Counted from the first letter of the stretch, positions 38,240 to 50,316 are shown. The stretch is DNA of 64,000 nucleotides from Paramecium tetraurelia (GCF_000165425.1 NW_001798962.1:3705-67704), one strand, 5' to 3'. Numbers and translations: made by a program. Notes: a model not told the origin generated them from the sequence alone.

Positions 38240-39688
38240 ATGGAGCAAAACATTCCTCATCAGTTGGTTATTCGGAACAAAAATGGAGTGTATCTTTCCA
38301 ATATGTTGGCAAAGTCAGATGAGGAAATGCAATTGATTAATTAGGATGGTAATGCCTAATTGATCCTTATGGAAAATCATATAGTCATGTTCAATAAGTA
38401 ATCCATCAAGCTCCATGATTATAAATAATAAGCGAAGGAACTGGAATTCACGAACTTGTAGAATATTCACCTTACAGAATCTAAATAAAATCTTATTGTT
38501 ATGGATAAATTAGATTAATAACAATATCAATTGCAAATCTTAAAGTTTCCTTCATTGGAATCAAAGGGTATCAATTTCAACTTTAAAAATTTCAAAAGAG
38601 AAGCTTGGCCAATCTTAAAATTTTCATTTGAAGATTAATACTTTTTTATTATTCAAAATTAAAAGTTACATTGTTATGCAGATAATTAATTTGTCTATTA
38701 AACTGATATTGGAAATTGCGAATATTTTAGTGTTTAACCTAATACTCAAAAACCGTTGGTTGTTTGTTATAGTTTGATGGATTTCAATATTAAGGAATCT
38801 TATTTAAAGATAGTTGACATCAATGGCAAAATAAAATATGAAAAGAAATTGCATTAAACTAGTGATTTGGAAGTGATTTGGTCACCAAATGGATAATCTT
38901 TATTGATAAATAAAGGGTTCCATGAAGACAATACAAATAAGAGTTATTTTGGATAAAATTAAGTTTTGTTCTATGATTTCCCTAAAAATGCTCTCAGAGA
39001 ATTGCCAACTTATGAAGGACCCATTCATCATGTTTAATGGTCACCATCCTCTAAAGAATTCATCTTACTATCCGGTTTCATGCCATCTGGGGCTGTTATG
39101 TATGACAATACTTGTAAACCACTGTTTGAATTCGGAAAAGATCATAAGAATAAAATTATTTGGGGAAATGGTAGATTTGTCATGATTTGTGGATTTGGAA
39201 ATCTTGATGGTTCCATTCATATTTGGGATGCTAAAACTCTTAAATAAGTAAGTACAAACAAATACAAATCAGCTAGTTTATGTCACTGGTCACCATGTAG
39301 TCGATATTATGTTTGTGCAAAAGTAACACCCAGAATGAATGTAGACAATTAATATTCACTCTTTGATTATCATGGTAAAGAAATAATCAATAGAAAATTC
39401 TTGGAATTATATGATGTTTAATTTAGACCTTCAAATATTAAATTTGAGGAAAGACCACCTACTCCTCCTAAGCAAATTCAGTAAGAACCACCAAAAAAAT
39501 AATTCATTGCCTTTGCTGACAATCCACTTGCATAATAAATGAGAGCTATGAAGGCAGGAGAGGGTGCTAGAGTATTACAAGTTGATGAAACTTTTGGAAA
39601 ATAATCTAATAATTTCCCTCCTGGCTATGAGCCTCCAAAAGAAAAGAAGAAAAGAGTAAGAAAGCCAAAATAATAGTAATAATAATGA
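38240..39688 (+). CDS. Translation initiation factor eIF2A
   Basis: Single exon of 482 residues. WD-like beta-propeller blades cover residues ~40-380, with LEVIWSPNGQSLLINK, VQWSPSSKEFILLSGFMP, GSIHIWDAK and ASLCHWSPCSRYYVCAKVTPRMNVDN, the last a hallmark of eIF2A. The C-terminal part has FRP, PPGYEPPK and a basic KKRVRKP end followed by Gln encoded by TAA/TAG. eIF2A delivers initiator tRNA to 40S subunits in a non-canonical way. Length is a little shorter than animal eIF2A (~580) because the C-terminal helices are short. Confidence 0.85.
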
Positions 39689-40430
39689 TGATTTATCATA
39701 TAAATCTAGAATAATCTATTTCTCTTATTTCTTCCTTCTATATATATATATATATAAAAATAAACTAGTAGGTTTCAATTATCTATAGATAGTAGAGATT
39801 TTTTATTAAGAACAAATTCTAATAATAAGAATAATATTTTTGATATTTCTATAAAAGGAACTAGCATGGAAATCCATCAATTATGTTTTAATCTTTGTTT
39901 AACATTATTATGAAAATTTTCTTATCATCGACCACTCTAGTATATTAATTTGTGAATTTCTATATTCAATCAGATCTGAAAATTCTTATAAGAAAAAAGA
40001 ACTAAAATGTACATAATAATTTATTAATAATAAAAATTGTAATCAATTAATTAACATAACCAATCTTATGTAAAGTTATTAAATTATTAAGCAAGATATT
40101 TGAGATCTCATTTATAAGTTTGAAATAATAGAACAATAGTGTTAATGTGGTTTATTTATAGCATATATATACCTTTGATATAGATAATTTAGATGTTATT
40201 TTATAATCTTTCTTCCATGTTTTTTCAATTAACTAATAAATGAATGTCATATATTATATTTATTCGTAAATTAATATGTATTTTGCTAAAGGGATGTAGA
40301 GTAGATATAGATAAGCAAATCATAAAGTAACTGAGAATCAGAACCTTATATAATAAGAAAATAGAGTTGAACATGAACTAGCGACATTTTGATTATAAAT
40401 TATTGTATTATTATTTTAAAAAACGAATTA
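39689..40430. other. AT-rich intergenic spacer
   Basis: Contains a (TA)n tract near 39740-39755 and scattered TAATAATAA runs. No frame, RNA gene or repeat recognised in these 742 bp. Confidence 0.45.
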
Positions 40431-41616
40431 ATGATAGTTGCCTTATTTATTACAACTGCATTAGCTCTATAGATGAATGAGCAGGCCACACTCACAACGG
40501 AAGCTCAAACTGCTGTTAGAGAATTTGTTCAATCTGGTCCATTAGGGAAGATGATGTTCGAGTTTGCTTAAGTAGAGATGCACGTAATAAGCTTTATCAA
40601 AAATTAGAGGCTTCTGGTGCTGTAGACATCTTGATTGAAGTTCTCAAGGCTTTTGGTCGTCAATAAGAAGACAGATTGAATGATGAGAATACTATTGTAA
40701 TAATGGCTATTTAATATAGTGGTAAAATAGACTTGGAGATCATAATGCTCGTAGAATTCAGTATGAGTCACTGGTAACAGAAGGGGTGGATTAGCTATTA
40801 ATAGGGATAGGAAAAAATTAACCCTAAGAATATGAACCTAGAAAAGAGGAACTCAATGAAATTTTAACAACTTTGAAAACAAACATGGGCAAAAATGAAG
40901 TTGCTAAAAAGAATGCAGAAGCATTGAGAGCTGAATAGAATTCATAATTCTAACAACAAGCAAATGAAATTACTGAAGCTATTAAAGCAACTGATGACAC
41001 TCTAGAATACATCAAGAGATGCAGTCAGGGTTCATTTATTGAAGTTGACAAAATTAATGATCATCTTCTTTTCTTGTAAAAGAAATCATCTAAATCTACT
41101 GATTATGTTGGATCAATAATCTAGGCATTAATGTAAATTAGTGAAAAGCAGAACTTTGCTGATAGAGAGGTTTAAAAGTAATTGGTTGATCTATTGTAAT
41201 CATTGAGAGGCTATTTTGTGGAAACTTTATAAGCAGCCTACAATGATGAGGATTAATAGAAATTATTGCATGAAAATAGAATGAATCAATTAGAAAATGA
41301 AAAATAAGTATTTGAAAAACAATATAGTGATGCTTATGCTGAAAGAGAATAAAGATCATGTAATATATATTTATTCTATTTCTTAGTATAAATCGAAGAT
41401 ACCAATAGATTATTAGATACAAGAGGCAAAGAATTAGCAGGTTATTAAGATCGATTGACTACTGAAAACAATAATTTTTCTTAAAATCAAAAGATTCATG
41501 ATGATCTAGTAGCAGCTATTAGTGGAGAAATAGGTTTTATTGAAAAAGCATTAGATGTTTTGATGACCTAAGCGTTTTCTGATGAACTCTAATCAGCTAT
41601 TAATAAAGCTAAATGA
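40431..41616 (+). CDS. Trichocyst matrix protein (TMP), second gene
   Basis: Introns 40572-40591 (20 nt, AAG acceptor), 40697-40719 and 41360-41386 (27 nt) give 371 residues. Signal peptide MIVALFITTALALQ, then GPLGKMMFEFAQLYQKLEASGAVDIL, which fits the TMP pattern of a conserved GK..., Q-L-x and G-A/P-V-D spacing. The rest is coiled-coil with one Cys in CSQGSF and an end like AFSDELQSAINKAK. The 27-nt intron is a multiple of three without TGA. Together with the gene at 36875 it brackets eIF2A. Confidence 0.75.
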
Positions 41617-41768
41617 AATATATTCAAATCAAAAATATTTATTATTTTGTTATATTCAATTAAAGCTTATGATTAAATTATTCAAAACCTATAAGATTTC
41701 AAATTAGATAGGAATTGTAATTAGATTTAGTTTCAAAATTCGTAATAACTTAAAATTATATAATCATC

Positions 41769-43430
41769 ATGAAAATTCTGTGTTACAAATTGGACATTTT
41801 TTTGTATAGTTCAACCAATTCTAAATACATTGCTAGTGAAAAATATGAGAAACGTGACACTTTAATTGAACTATAGGATTCTGTTAAGAATTATATGTAA
41901 GTTATTGTAAACAAATTGTGCAATCTGATTTTTCTTTGAGTTCTACTTTGAAGATAAAATTTTTATTGACATTTTAAATAGGTATTAGTTATGGTAGATT
42001 ATTTTGAACATTATTTATGGGATCAACATTTACTCTTTGGTGAGGTTACTACTATTGTACGTCAATTTATTAGTTCTATCTATTTTATATTTATCCTTCT
42101 TAATTTACTTATATCATATTACTGGTATATTGATCAGTAAAAAATGGAATAATTAAATATTTTAAAAGCATCAATCCTAGAAATATTAATTAAGTTATTC
42201 CACACTCATATTCCAAGAAGATATCATAATTTATTATTACATCATCTTTTTCCATCTCATTAGAAAACTCTGATATTCCAACAATTGTGAATATCAAGGA
42301 TGTTATTAAAAAGAGTTTAAATAGTTTATTTTACTAGTTGCTCCTCCTTAAAATTTAATCTATTAATACTTAATAATCGATGAACTATAGGAGACGAATA
42401 TTTTGATAACTGTTTTCTATAAATATCTAAGATATAATATTACCTGCAGAAAATAAATATAATAATGACAAAGTGAATATTATCATAAAAAAATGATAAA
42501 ATAAATTTGATGAAATTAGAATATATGAAGAAGCATTTGGAGTTAAAATTATTATTACCAACAAAGCTATAAATTTACCTAGATTATTAAAAAGTAGGAT
42601 AAAACAAAATACTATTATTTAAATTGTTACTTAAGCAATATCTAATCAATATAAGGAATCTATACTTTGGTTTTGGGGATCGTGCTAATATGAAGGCCAG
42701 ATACATTATTAGCACGCCAAATAAATTCTTTATGAAATGCTTAAGCCTTCATAAATTATAATTGTGAAGAAGACTATTTCACATGATATTCCTAATTCAT
42801 ACAGCATGGGTCCTTAAAACTTAGCAGGTATCTTATCTCTAACGCAATCATCATAATATTAATTTTCATCTAAATGATCAGTCTCATAAGGACGATCATT
42901 TTTACTATCTTAACATGCATAATAAGTCTTATCTTAAATATTTCTGGTCAATAAGAAAATTGCTACTACACAGTATAAATATGTTAATCTGATGAGAGTA
43001 AATTTTGACTATGTCGTAAATTAAAATAGTATGTAACTTGCTGATAAATAAACCCAGTCATTCATCTGAATTTCATTTTGGATTCTAATGTTATTCGTTT
43101 AAAGTTATGAAAATTATTGTTTTATATACATCATACATCCAAAAAGTGTTGTTAACAAAAGTATGAGTAAAATGCCTAAATAGACTACCTATTATTATTC
43201 ATTATTTTTGATAATTGCAATAATCGATATAATTAAAGTAGCAAGTATCAAAAGCATTACACAATATAGCAAATATCGAATGCGAGAATTCCATTTATTT
43301 TATTATAATGATGCTTAAGTTTACAATCTTTACCCAGGTTCAGAATCCCTTTGATTACTTTAAAATTATAGAAAATTTATGAATACCTATCTTACTATTA
43401 AAACCTTGAGCTCCTTCGCATGAATTGCCA
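41769..43430 (+). other. Coding-like region, gene structure unresolved or decayed
   Basis: ATG at 41769 opens MKILCYKLDIFLYSS and, after a possible 34-nt intron (about 41900-41933), a very hydrophobic stretch (QIILNIIYGINIYSLVRLLLLY). Further on, SLENSDIPTIVNIKDVIKK joins IAPPQNLIYQYLIIDE over a 23-nt intron (GTTTAA...CTAG near 42315). Then come YEEAFGVKIIITNKAINL and a soluble stretch to about 42860, and a membrane-like SLFLIIAIIDIIKV near 43200. I could not join these without stops. It may be one or two genes with unrecognised introns, or an eroding gene. No family identified. Confidence 0.4.
42681..42716. repeat. Inverted repeat, 10-bp perfect arms
   Basis: CGTGCTAATA at 42681-42690 is the reverse complement of 42707-42716, with a 16-nt spacer. 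It lies inside the coding-like region and encodes part of a readable frame (SCQYEGQIHYQHA), so chance is possible. Confidence 0.5.
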
Positions 43431-44176
43431 AATAGAATTATAAGAGTAATAAATATATAAATATAACTTCATAACTTAGTATTAACATTTAATTAGTCAT
43501 TTTTCGTATTAAATAAAGATAAACTTAGTGAATATTTAATTATTCATATTTATTTTCTTGATTAAAGTAATAAAAATAATAATACTAAAGTTACAGCGCT
43601 TAATTTTAAAATATATTTTTTATAATAATTATTTTGATTAATTATTAAATTTATAATGCAATTGAAAAGAGGGTTATCCATATTTAAACGATTTGTTATC
43701 CTAAAGATAATTATGATTTTTTTTAAATTAACTTCACGCTTATTTATTTATTAAAAATACACTTTATACTATTAACTTTAAATTAATAGTAGTTATCTCA
43801 TTATATTGAAATTAAATTTATAATATTATCTCCATTTACTGTTTAATCTAATTATGATATCAATCAACAGTTCATTAAAACGTTAAAAGGCAATCTATAT
43901 ACTATTAAATATTCGATTTTTATAAAATTTTAATGATTCTGCAAAAATTATTTAAAGGTAAGTTATATTCTAAACTGACACAAGGTCTTAGACAATATAT
44001 GCAAAAAGATTAATTTGGGCCTGATCTTATGTTTAATAAAGAGTTGCTTTTCAGTTGAATAGTAATTAAATTTCTTTTAAGCTCAATAAAAGTGGGAACG
44101 CAAAAACTTAATTTTTTTACCTTCATGTCAATTGAATAAATGATTTTAATTTGAGATAAATTCTTGAGTTTATCTA
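43431..44176. other. AT-rich intergenic spacer
   Basis: TGA triplets are frequent in all plus-strand frames and no repeat is seen. Confidence 0.4.
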
Positions 44177-44353
44177 ATGATACAAGGAATAACTTTAATA
44201 AATGCGTAATTAGCGTTAGAATATTCTCTTCAATAAGAGATTTTATAAATGGAATAAGAAAGTATTTCAGATAAGTAGCCTTAATATAGAACTAAGTAGA
44301 GTTATGAAATAATAACAGCATATGACTTAAATTAATCTTTTGCTTATGATTGA
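44177..44353 (+). CDS. Possible small protein, 58 residues
   Basis: ATG 44177 to TGA 44351 gives a Gln/Ile/Glu-rich frame (MIQGITLINAQLALEYS at the start, KQSYEIITAYDLNQSFAYD at the end) with seven TAA/TAG Gln codons. Composition is like real proteins here. It ends 91 bp before the kinase gene and could be a separate small gene or a lost 5' exon. Confidence 0.35.
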
Positions 44354-44444
44354 TTTTATATAAAAATTATAAAAATTTGATATAAGATAAGCAAGAGTTT
44401 ATAACATTTGTGAAATATTATGAAGATTATATATTTTTTTTAAA

Positions 44445-45798
44445 ATGTATGACCAAAATAACCCTTTGCAAGTAATACAGCTTAGCGGTAACAAGGTCAA
44501 TTAAGGATAAAACATGACTTATGAATGCTAATTATCGACATTGTTGGGCTACGGAATAAATAGAGCATATGTTGGAGTTGATAATTTTGGCAACAAAGTA
44601 GCTATAAAAGAAGTATTAATGATTTGATTCAAGCATCACAATGAAGAAGCGATGAAAAAAGAAATTTAAATATTAGAATAACTCAATCATCCAAATATAG
44701 TGTAATATTTAGATTCATGCAATTTATTCCATTAAACCAATCAATATCATTCAGAATGGAATGGTTATATCTGCATGGAATTAGGTATCTACGATTTGTG
44801 TACATACAAACAAAAAAAATTTTCAATTGGCAAGGAATTAGTAGATTAGATGTTGAGTGCATTAGCTTATTTATAAAAATAAAAAATAGCCCATTGCGAT
44901 ATTAAGCCTTAAAATATTCTAGTTATGTAAACAAATCCTATTGTTTTCAAAATATGCGATTTTGCATCTAGCAAACTGGAAGAATCAGAATTGACAGAAA
45001 GATCAGAAATACAAAAAGCTTAAAAAGAATAAACACGATCAAAAAAATAGAAGAAATCATATGAAAAAAGTTTTGTTTAGATTGGGGTACAAAGTAGCAT
45101 TTATTTAGACTAATTAATATATGTCTCCTGAAATGATCAACAAAAATGTCTAAAACTATTACTTATCTGATGTTTTTTCTTTGGGATTAGTGTTTTTATA
45201 TGTTTTTAGGGATTACAGTCTGAATTAAGTAGACAGAGAATTACTAAAAGAATAAAAATTTAGTTAAGAAATACAAGATAAAATAAATGAAAATGAAGAT
45301 GATATTCAAAGAATTCTAAATTAAATGATTTAATTTGATCCTCAAGATCGATTAGACTTTGTAAAACTTCTGGATTTTTGGAATCAAAATAAAAAGAAAG
45401 TCAAAAAATAAGAATATAAATTGACACCTGTTAGAATGAATAGTACAGAATCAAGATTTTTAACGATTTAGCAAATTCAGAATTAGAGAGCACAGGTTTT
45501 CAGACTACCTTAATTAATAATTAAGAGAGGCTAAAGAAATTAATATTCTCAACATTATTAAAGTTCAACTCCTTAAAAAGATAATTTAACTATTGATAGG
45601 GTTGGACACTCGTATTCAAAACCAAAAAAATTGTAATAACTCTCTCCCTCTAATAATTATTTTATAAAGCCTCCTAAAACTCCTCTTAAATCAAAAACTT
45701 CAAGTCCTACAAAGAGTATGATGAGTAATAAATTATAATAAACTCAGCATAAAGAAGAAAAAAATACTTTTTCTATAAAGTTAATTTAAGGAATATGA
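44445..45798 (+). CDS. Divergent protein kinase with HCD and DFA motifs
   Basis: Introns 44613-44633 (21 nt) and 45087-45108 give 436 residues. The kinase pattern is present but altered: LLGYGINRAYVG in place of GxGxxG, VAIKE lysine, KKEIQILEQLNHPNIVQYL, catalytic loop IAHCDIKPQNILV (Arg of HRD is Cys), CDFASSKL (Gly of DFG is Ala), TNQYMSPE and DVFSLGLVFLYVFRD. Asp of both catalytic motifs is kept. After ~residue 300 the tail is basic, Gln/Ser-rich with several PPKTP-type sites. Activity may be weak; substrate unknown. Confidence 0.75.
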
Positions 45799-45854
45799 AT
45801 TATTCACATTTTTTGATAGATTATAATTTAAGGATCAAAAACATTAATAATTGT

Positions 45855-47342
45855 TCATTAATTTTGAATATCATTTTCTTCTAAAATTTATCCTTCTTAT
45901 TATAATAATTGTTATTATTATTATTATTACTATTATGGTTATTCTTATACAAATTTGATTGTTTTTGCTCTAACTCTCTTTTCGAATTTCTCTCTGTCTT
46001 TTGGATCACTATCATTTGAATTTTCAGTCCTTTTTAATTGCATAGCATCATCAACATCATCATATTCTTTCTTTATAAATAACAATTCTGTAGCCATTTC
46101 ATCATCAGGTACTTTATATTAACTTAGTAATCCATTTATCTTCACCCATTACTTTTCTTCTTCCTTAAGACGTGCTTTACATATTTCACAAAGCATTTAA
46201 AAATCAGTTCTATTGTTACACTTTGAGCATGGTTCTATTGTGATCTAGAAATCTAATTTAAAGAATAGTGTACAATGACTTTAAAATTTTTATCAAATCT
46301 TTCGTCCTTAATTATCTAACTTGGATCCAAGTCTTGTAATGAGAATTCCAGAGAACTTTAAAATATTAAGTATAAAAATACTTTTACGCAGTCTCATCAA
46401 TGAATGCTGTATTGAATGCTAATCTAAACATTTTCTCTTTTTTCAAGATTCCTTCGTTAAAGACTTTAATTAAAATATCCCCATAAATTGGCATTAGTTT
46501 GTCTAATTTGAGCTTTAATTCACATAAATTTAATACATCATGAGAAACCCCTTTATACTTTTTTGCTTCTTTTTATGTGGAATAAAGTTCTTTATCATTT
46601 TTCACTTAAATTACTTGCATATATGGCTTACAACTGCCATTCATATTAAAAGCAGGTGCTCTGTAAATTTAAATAATAATCTTACTTTCCCTAAAATGTG
46701 ATTCTTTTGAGAGTAACGACTGTTGGATAAATTATATAGCCCAAAGTCAAAAGTTTATAGAAGTATTCAACATATTTCACTTAACAAGGTTGATTGACTC
46801 CCAGACCCTCCTCTTCAAATCTCTTCTTCCCATAATAATAGAGCACATCCTTCACGCTCTTGAATTTGCCTGTATAGAGTAAATAACAGCAGATAATTGT
46901 GCCTGTTCTGCCTTTGCCAGCAAGACAATGAATAACCACTACATTAATTTTGTCGCCTATTTGTTAATATAAATCTCACCTTTCAAATAACCATGAATAA
47001 GATCGCAGATCTCAAACAAAAGATCCAAAGGGGGAGAATGATGATCTTTCCATATCCAACAATCCTGTACCACTCCTCTGAATTTTGAAAAGTCGTATTT
47101 TCGACCACTTAAATTGAAAACCATATAATCTGCATTATGTTATGTATTTAAATAACCAGCAACCTAATTATAATAAAGGTATCACCCACCTAATCTATTG
47201 GATTTCGATATAAACCTTCTATTCCTTCCCCAGGATAACTCATCGCAATTATCCTTTTAGTCACGTACGTAAGATCAAGATTATATCCTTCCTATATTAA
47301 ACGCTTCTTTTTTCCTGAGACCTTCTCTCTTAAGTAATTCAT
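45855..47342 (-). CDS. PTEN-like phosphatase with C-terminal zinc-ribbon-like motif
   Basis: Introns 47164-47189, 46957-46979 (both GTG donors), 46661-46685, 46356-46381 and 46245-46273 give 452 residues. The start [18 protein letters not shown] and [15 protein letters not shown], then LYRNPIDQVAGYLNTQH, are PTEN landmarks. The active-site loop is [10 protein letters not shown] (PTEN has HCKAGKGRTG). A C2 domain follows, with [20 protein letters not shown] and KNFKVI. Beyond it is [18 protein letters not shown], two CxxC pairs not found in animal PTEN, then a charged tail and poly-Gln written as TAA/TAG. It should dephosphorylate PIP3-type lipids at membranes. Confidence 0.85.
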
Positions 47343-47363
47343 TTTAATATTAAAAATATAAAA

Positions 47364-48716
47364 TCAAATACGAATCATTTCCAATAGATTATGCAATTAG
47401 ATATTCATTTTCTTTTGAACTTCAATTATCAATTCAAGAAACTAATAGAAATCGATTCGTTGAACTTAAAATTTGCAAAACAAAATTTGATATTCCACTC
47501 TTTAAAGATTCTCATTCAGCATCCCTGAAAAGTTACTAATTTTACAAAACTAAGAAATTGACAAGGTTTTTATTCCTTTCCCACAATACCAAAACAAATT
47601 CAACAATTCAAGAACCGAATTATTGACTAGTTAATATTCATCGCTTAATAATTTATAAGATGTATCCTTCCATTCTTTTTATTGAGTAGAAATCAGAATT
47701 GCGTCAGTGACAACTAACTCTTTAACATAAAAATCAAAGGGAGAAATTTCTTCTTTACTATTTTTGAATTAAGTTATTTATAAACTTGGGGCTGAATTCA
47801 TTTCTAATATGAAGGGTTAACCTTGGTTGTTTAATAAAATATCTAGACCAATAATACAAAAATTTTGAGAATATTCAGGCTTATCACTTTTTGAATGATA
47901 AAGTAAGAATGGATAAATGGCTTTCATGAATTGAGCTATTACATTTTCGATATTTTGAAATATCGCTTAATCATCTTATCCTTGTTTTTATAATTATTAT
48001 CGAAATGCTTAGAAACTCTATTTGTTTGATTGATTATCAGTCATAAAGTCCGTTGAACAAGGGACATAATTAGTGCTTTCACAATTGATTGCATAATTTG
48101 TTAAATGAGCAAATTGATTTTTATTAGTTTTTTCATAGGCATCAACACATATTCTAACCAGCCCTTCTTTATTCAAATAACAAATATAGGGACTTAATTT
48201 TTAAATGAGAATGTAAAATCTAAGATCGAATTTTTTATTATCTATAAGCATGGGGTTATCTATATATTTCTAAACAACCATCTGCCCTAGGTCTGCTTTT
48301 TTGATTAAATCATTCATACTATTAGGGAAGAATATCCCTTTTCCTTCAGATCCATTTGATGGCTTAGCAATGAACTAATTGAGATTTTTAGAATACAAGA
48401 GATTTCTGTCTTAAGGATAAATGTAGGTTTCAGGGTAAATTTAATTAATTTCTGGGTAGAACATCCCAAATGAGGACAGACACTACTTTGTGGAAGCTTT
48501 TGAACTAACAATACCAACTCCTTTAATCCTGTTGCAGATTTATAATCTGGGTCTATCCATTGAAAATTTAGAGCACTTATCCTTTTTTCTTTAATTCCAA
48601 ACAATTTTGGCTTTTGAATGTTATTCTCCACAATCAATCCAATTCTATTTTTCAATAATCTTTTTTAAAAGAGTCCTTTCACTACCCTTAACATTTGATA
48701 TATCAAACTTTAGCAT
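47364..48716 (-). CDS. Tubulin-tyrosine-ligase-like (TTLL) glutamylase or glycylase
   Basis: Single exon of 450 residues. Motifs of the ATP-grasp TTLL family occur in order: FIAKPSNGSEGKGIFF, VVQKYIDNPMLIDNKKFDLRFYILI, FAHLTNYAIN and FCIIGLDILLNNQGQPFILEMNSAPSL. The Lys, Arg, Asp, Glu and Asn residues for ATP and metal appear intact. The enzyme would add glutamate or glycine to tubulin tails in cilia and cortical microtubules; which one is not decidable. The N-terminus is short. Its stop lies 21 bp from the PTEN-like start on the same strand. Confidence 0.85.
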
Positions 48717-48831
48717 ATTATATATATATTAACAAATTAATATTAGATCATCTAGATTAATATTAAAATTTATATAACTTTATAAAATAATACTTCATAT
48801 TGGATTTATTATTAAAACATTGTAATTGATT

Positions 48832-49149
48832 ATGTCTGTAGAATATGTTACTTATCAACTAATTCTGAATCAAATTTAAAACCTATTATATTATAAGTTT
48901 TATTGGTAAGTAACTTATTGATATCAGCTAAAAAGAAAAGGGTTTTCTCCTCTTAGTTTTTATATTAAGAATTATCATTTAATGGTTGCTCTGACTTTCT
49001 TTTACTTTATTGATGAGATAGGCCTTGTTAATAAATTTAATTTAACCCTATCTTTTTTGTTAAATATAGAAATAATGTTATTTTTATTTTTGATTTCTAC
49101 GCTTTCTCTCTTCTTTAACTGTTTTAAATACTTTCTGTACAATTATTGA
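48832..49149 (+). CDS. Possible small membrane protein with an 18-nt intron
   Basis: ATG 48832 to TGA 49147. Removing 48910-48927 (18 nt, GTAACT...ATCAG, holding the only TGA) gives 99 residues: MSVEYVTYQLILNQIQNLL at the start, then membrane-like LMVALTFFYFIDEIGLV and IEIMLFLFLISTLSLFF. No family. It might equally be chance in AT-rich spacer, since hydrophobic codons are AT-rich. Confidence 0.3.
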
Positions 49150-49393
49150 ATTATATCTTATCATACTTTCCATCAAGTTATTTATCTAACACATTTTAAG
49201 GGTTAAAGTAAAATCTCCTATGATCTAGGTTTATTTAGATAATCTAAATAAATTAAATTACTAAGGGCAAACTTAAGTTCTTTAATTTAATAAAAAAATG
49301 ATCACTTACTGAGTTTATGATGCATAAAATTAGAATTTAAATTATTTTCTAAGTGACTTTTTTTAATAATCTTAAAATTACTAAATTTTATAA

Positions 49394-50259
49394 ATGGAGG
49401 GATAATAGTATCAATACTTGATGGCAGATGAGTACTTCTTAGAAAATAATGAATCTTATTCATCATTTTCACTAGGTGATATTTAATTTTTAGTCAATTT
49501 AAATGATTTTGAAGCTCCTATTTTTCAACCCTCCAAAATTCATAATCCATATGTTAGTTTGGTTGGGAATTATTGCATGGCTGGTATTATGATTATTGAT
49601 AGAATGTTTAGATTCATCTATTATTTTCATCAACAAAGTCGACCCAATATTTGTTGCTATTCGAGTACTAAGAAATAAATTAGCAAATTAATAATAAGAG
49701 AATAGTATTGAATTTGAGAACATTTTCAATGGTGAAGATACATTTGAAGTTTACTTAAGCAAGCACAAGCAAATAAGATAGAACATTGATTGCATAAGTA
49801 ACAAAAAGGAGATTGGCGATGAAATATATGTCAAGTTGGATAAAGGAAAGCTATTCTAATTTTTAGATGTTAAATACAATAGTATTCGTCAATATTCCCA
49901 AAAAAGTGTGTACTTTGTAGATGATTGCAATTAAAAAAAATAAGATGGTATACATAGATATTATAAACTTAGAATCTGAGTTAAAGATTTGCGATCTCTT
50001 TAAATAATATATCGGAGAATAGCTATATAATGACTATTAGGCTACTAAAAAGATTGTTATAGCCAATTAGACCTCAAAATTTGAATTTCATAATGAACAA
50101 AATGGAAGTAATATTAGAGAAGACAAAGAAGTAATCACAAAAAAGACATAATCTAATTCCAAGAGAAATTAGGAAACCAATGAAAAATAGGTCAAAAACA
50201 ATAATATCTTAGATCAATACTTTAAAAAAATAACTAAGTAACCAGAATAAGAGAAATGA
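49394..50259 (+). CDS. RNase H2 subunit B-like protein
   Basis: Introns 49584-49611 and 49948-49972 give 270 residues. The part IHNPYVSLVGNYCMADSSIIFINKVDPIFVAIRVLRNKL corresponds to the Rnh202/RNASEH2B pattern of a beta-strand with the V/IDPxF motif followed by a helix. ELKICDLFKQYIGEQLYNDY also fits. The C-terminal QYFKKITKQ resembles the PCNA-interacting motif of this subunit. RNase H2 removes ribonucleotides from DNA. The assignment rests on short motifs, so it is moderate. Confidence 0.6.
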
Positions 50260-50316
50260 TCAATAGTTATTTTTAAGATATGATTTTGTTATTAGTAGTA
50301 TTTAATATTATGAAAT

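Noticed and set aside
39735-39760. (TA)n tract as telomere or origin
   Set aside because: Paramecium telomeres are C4A2/C3A3-type repeats, none of which occur; TA tracts are common in this DNA.
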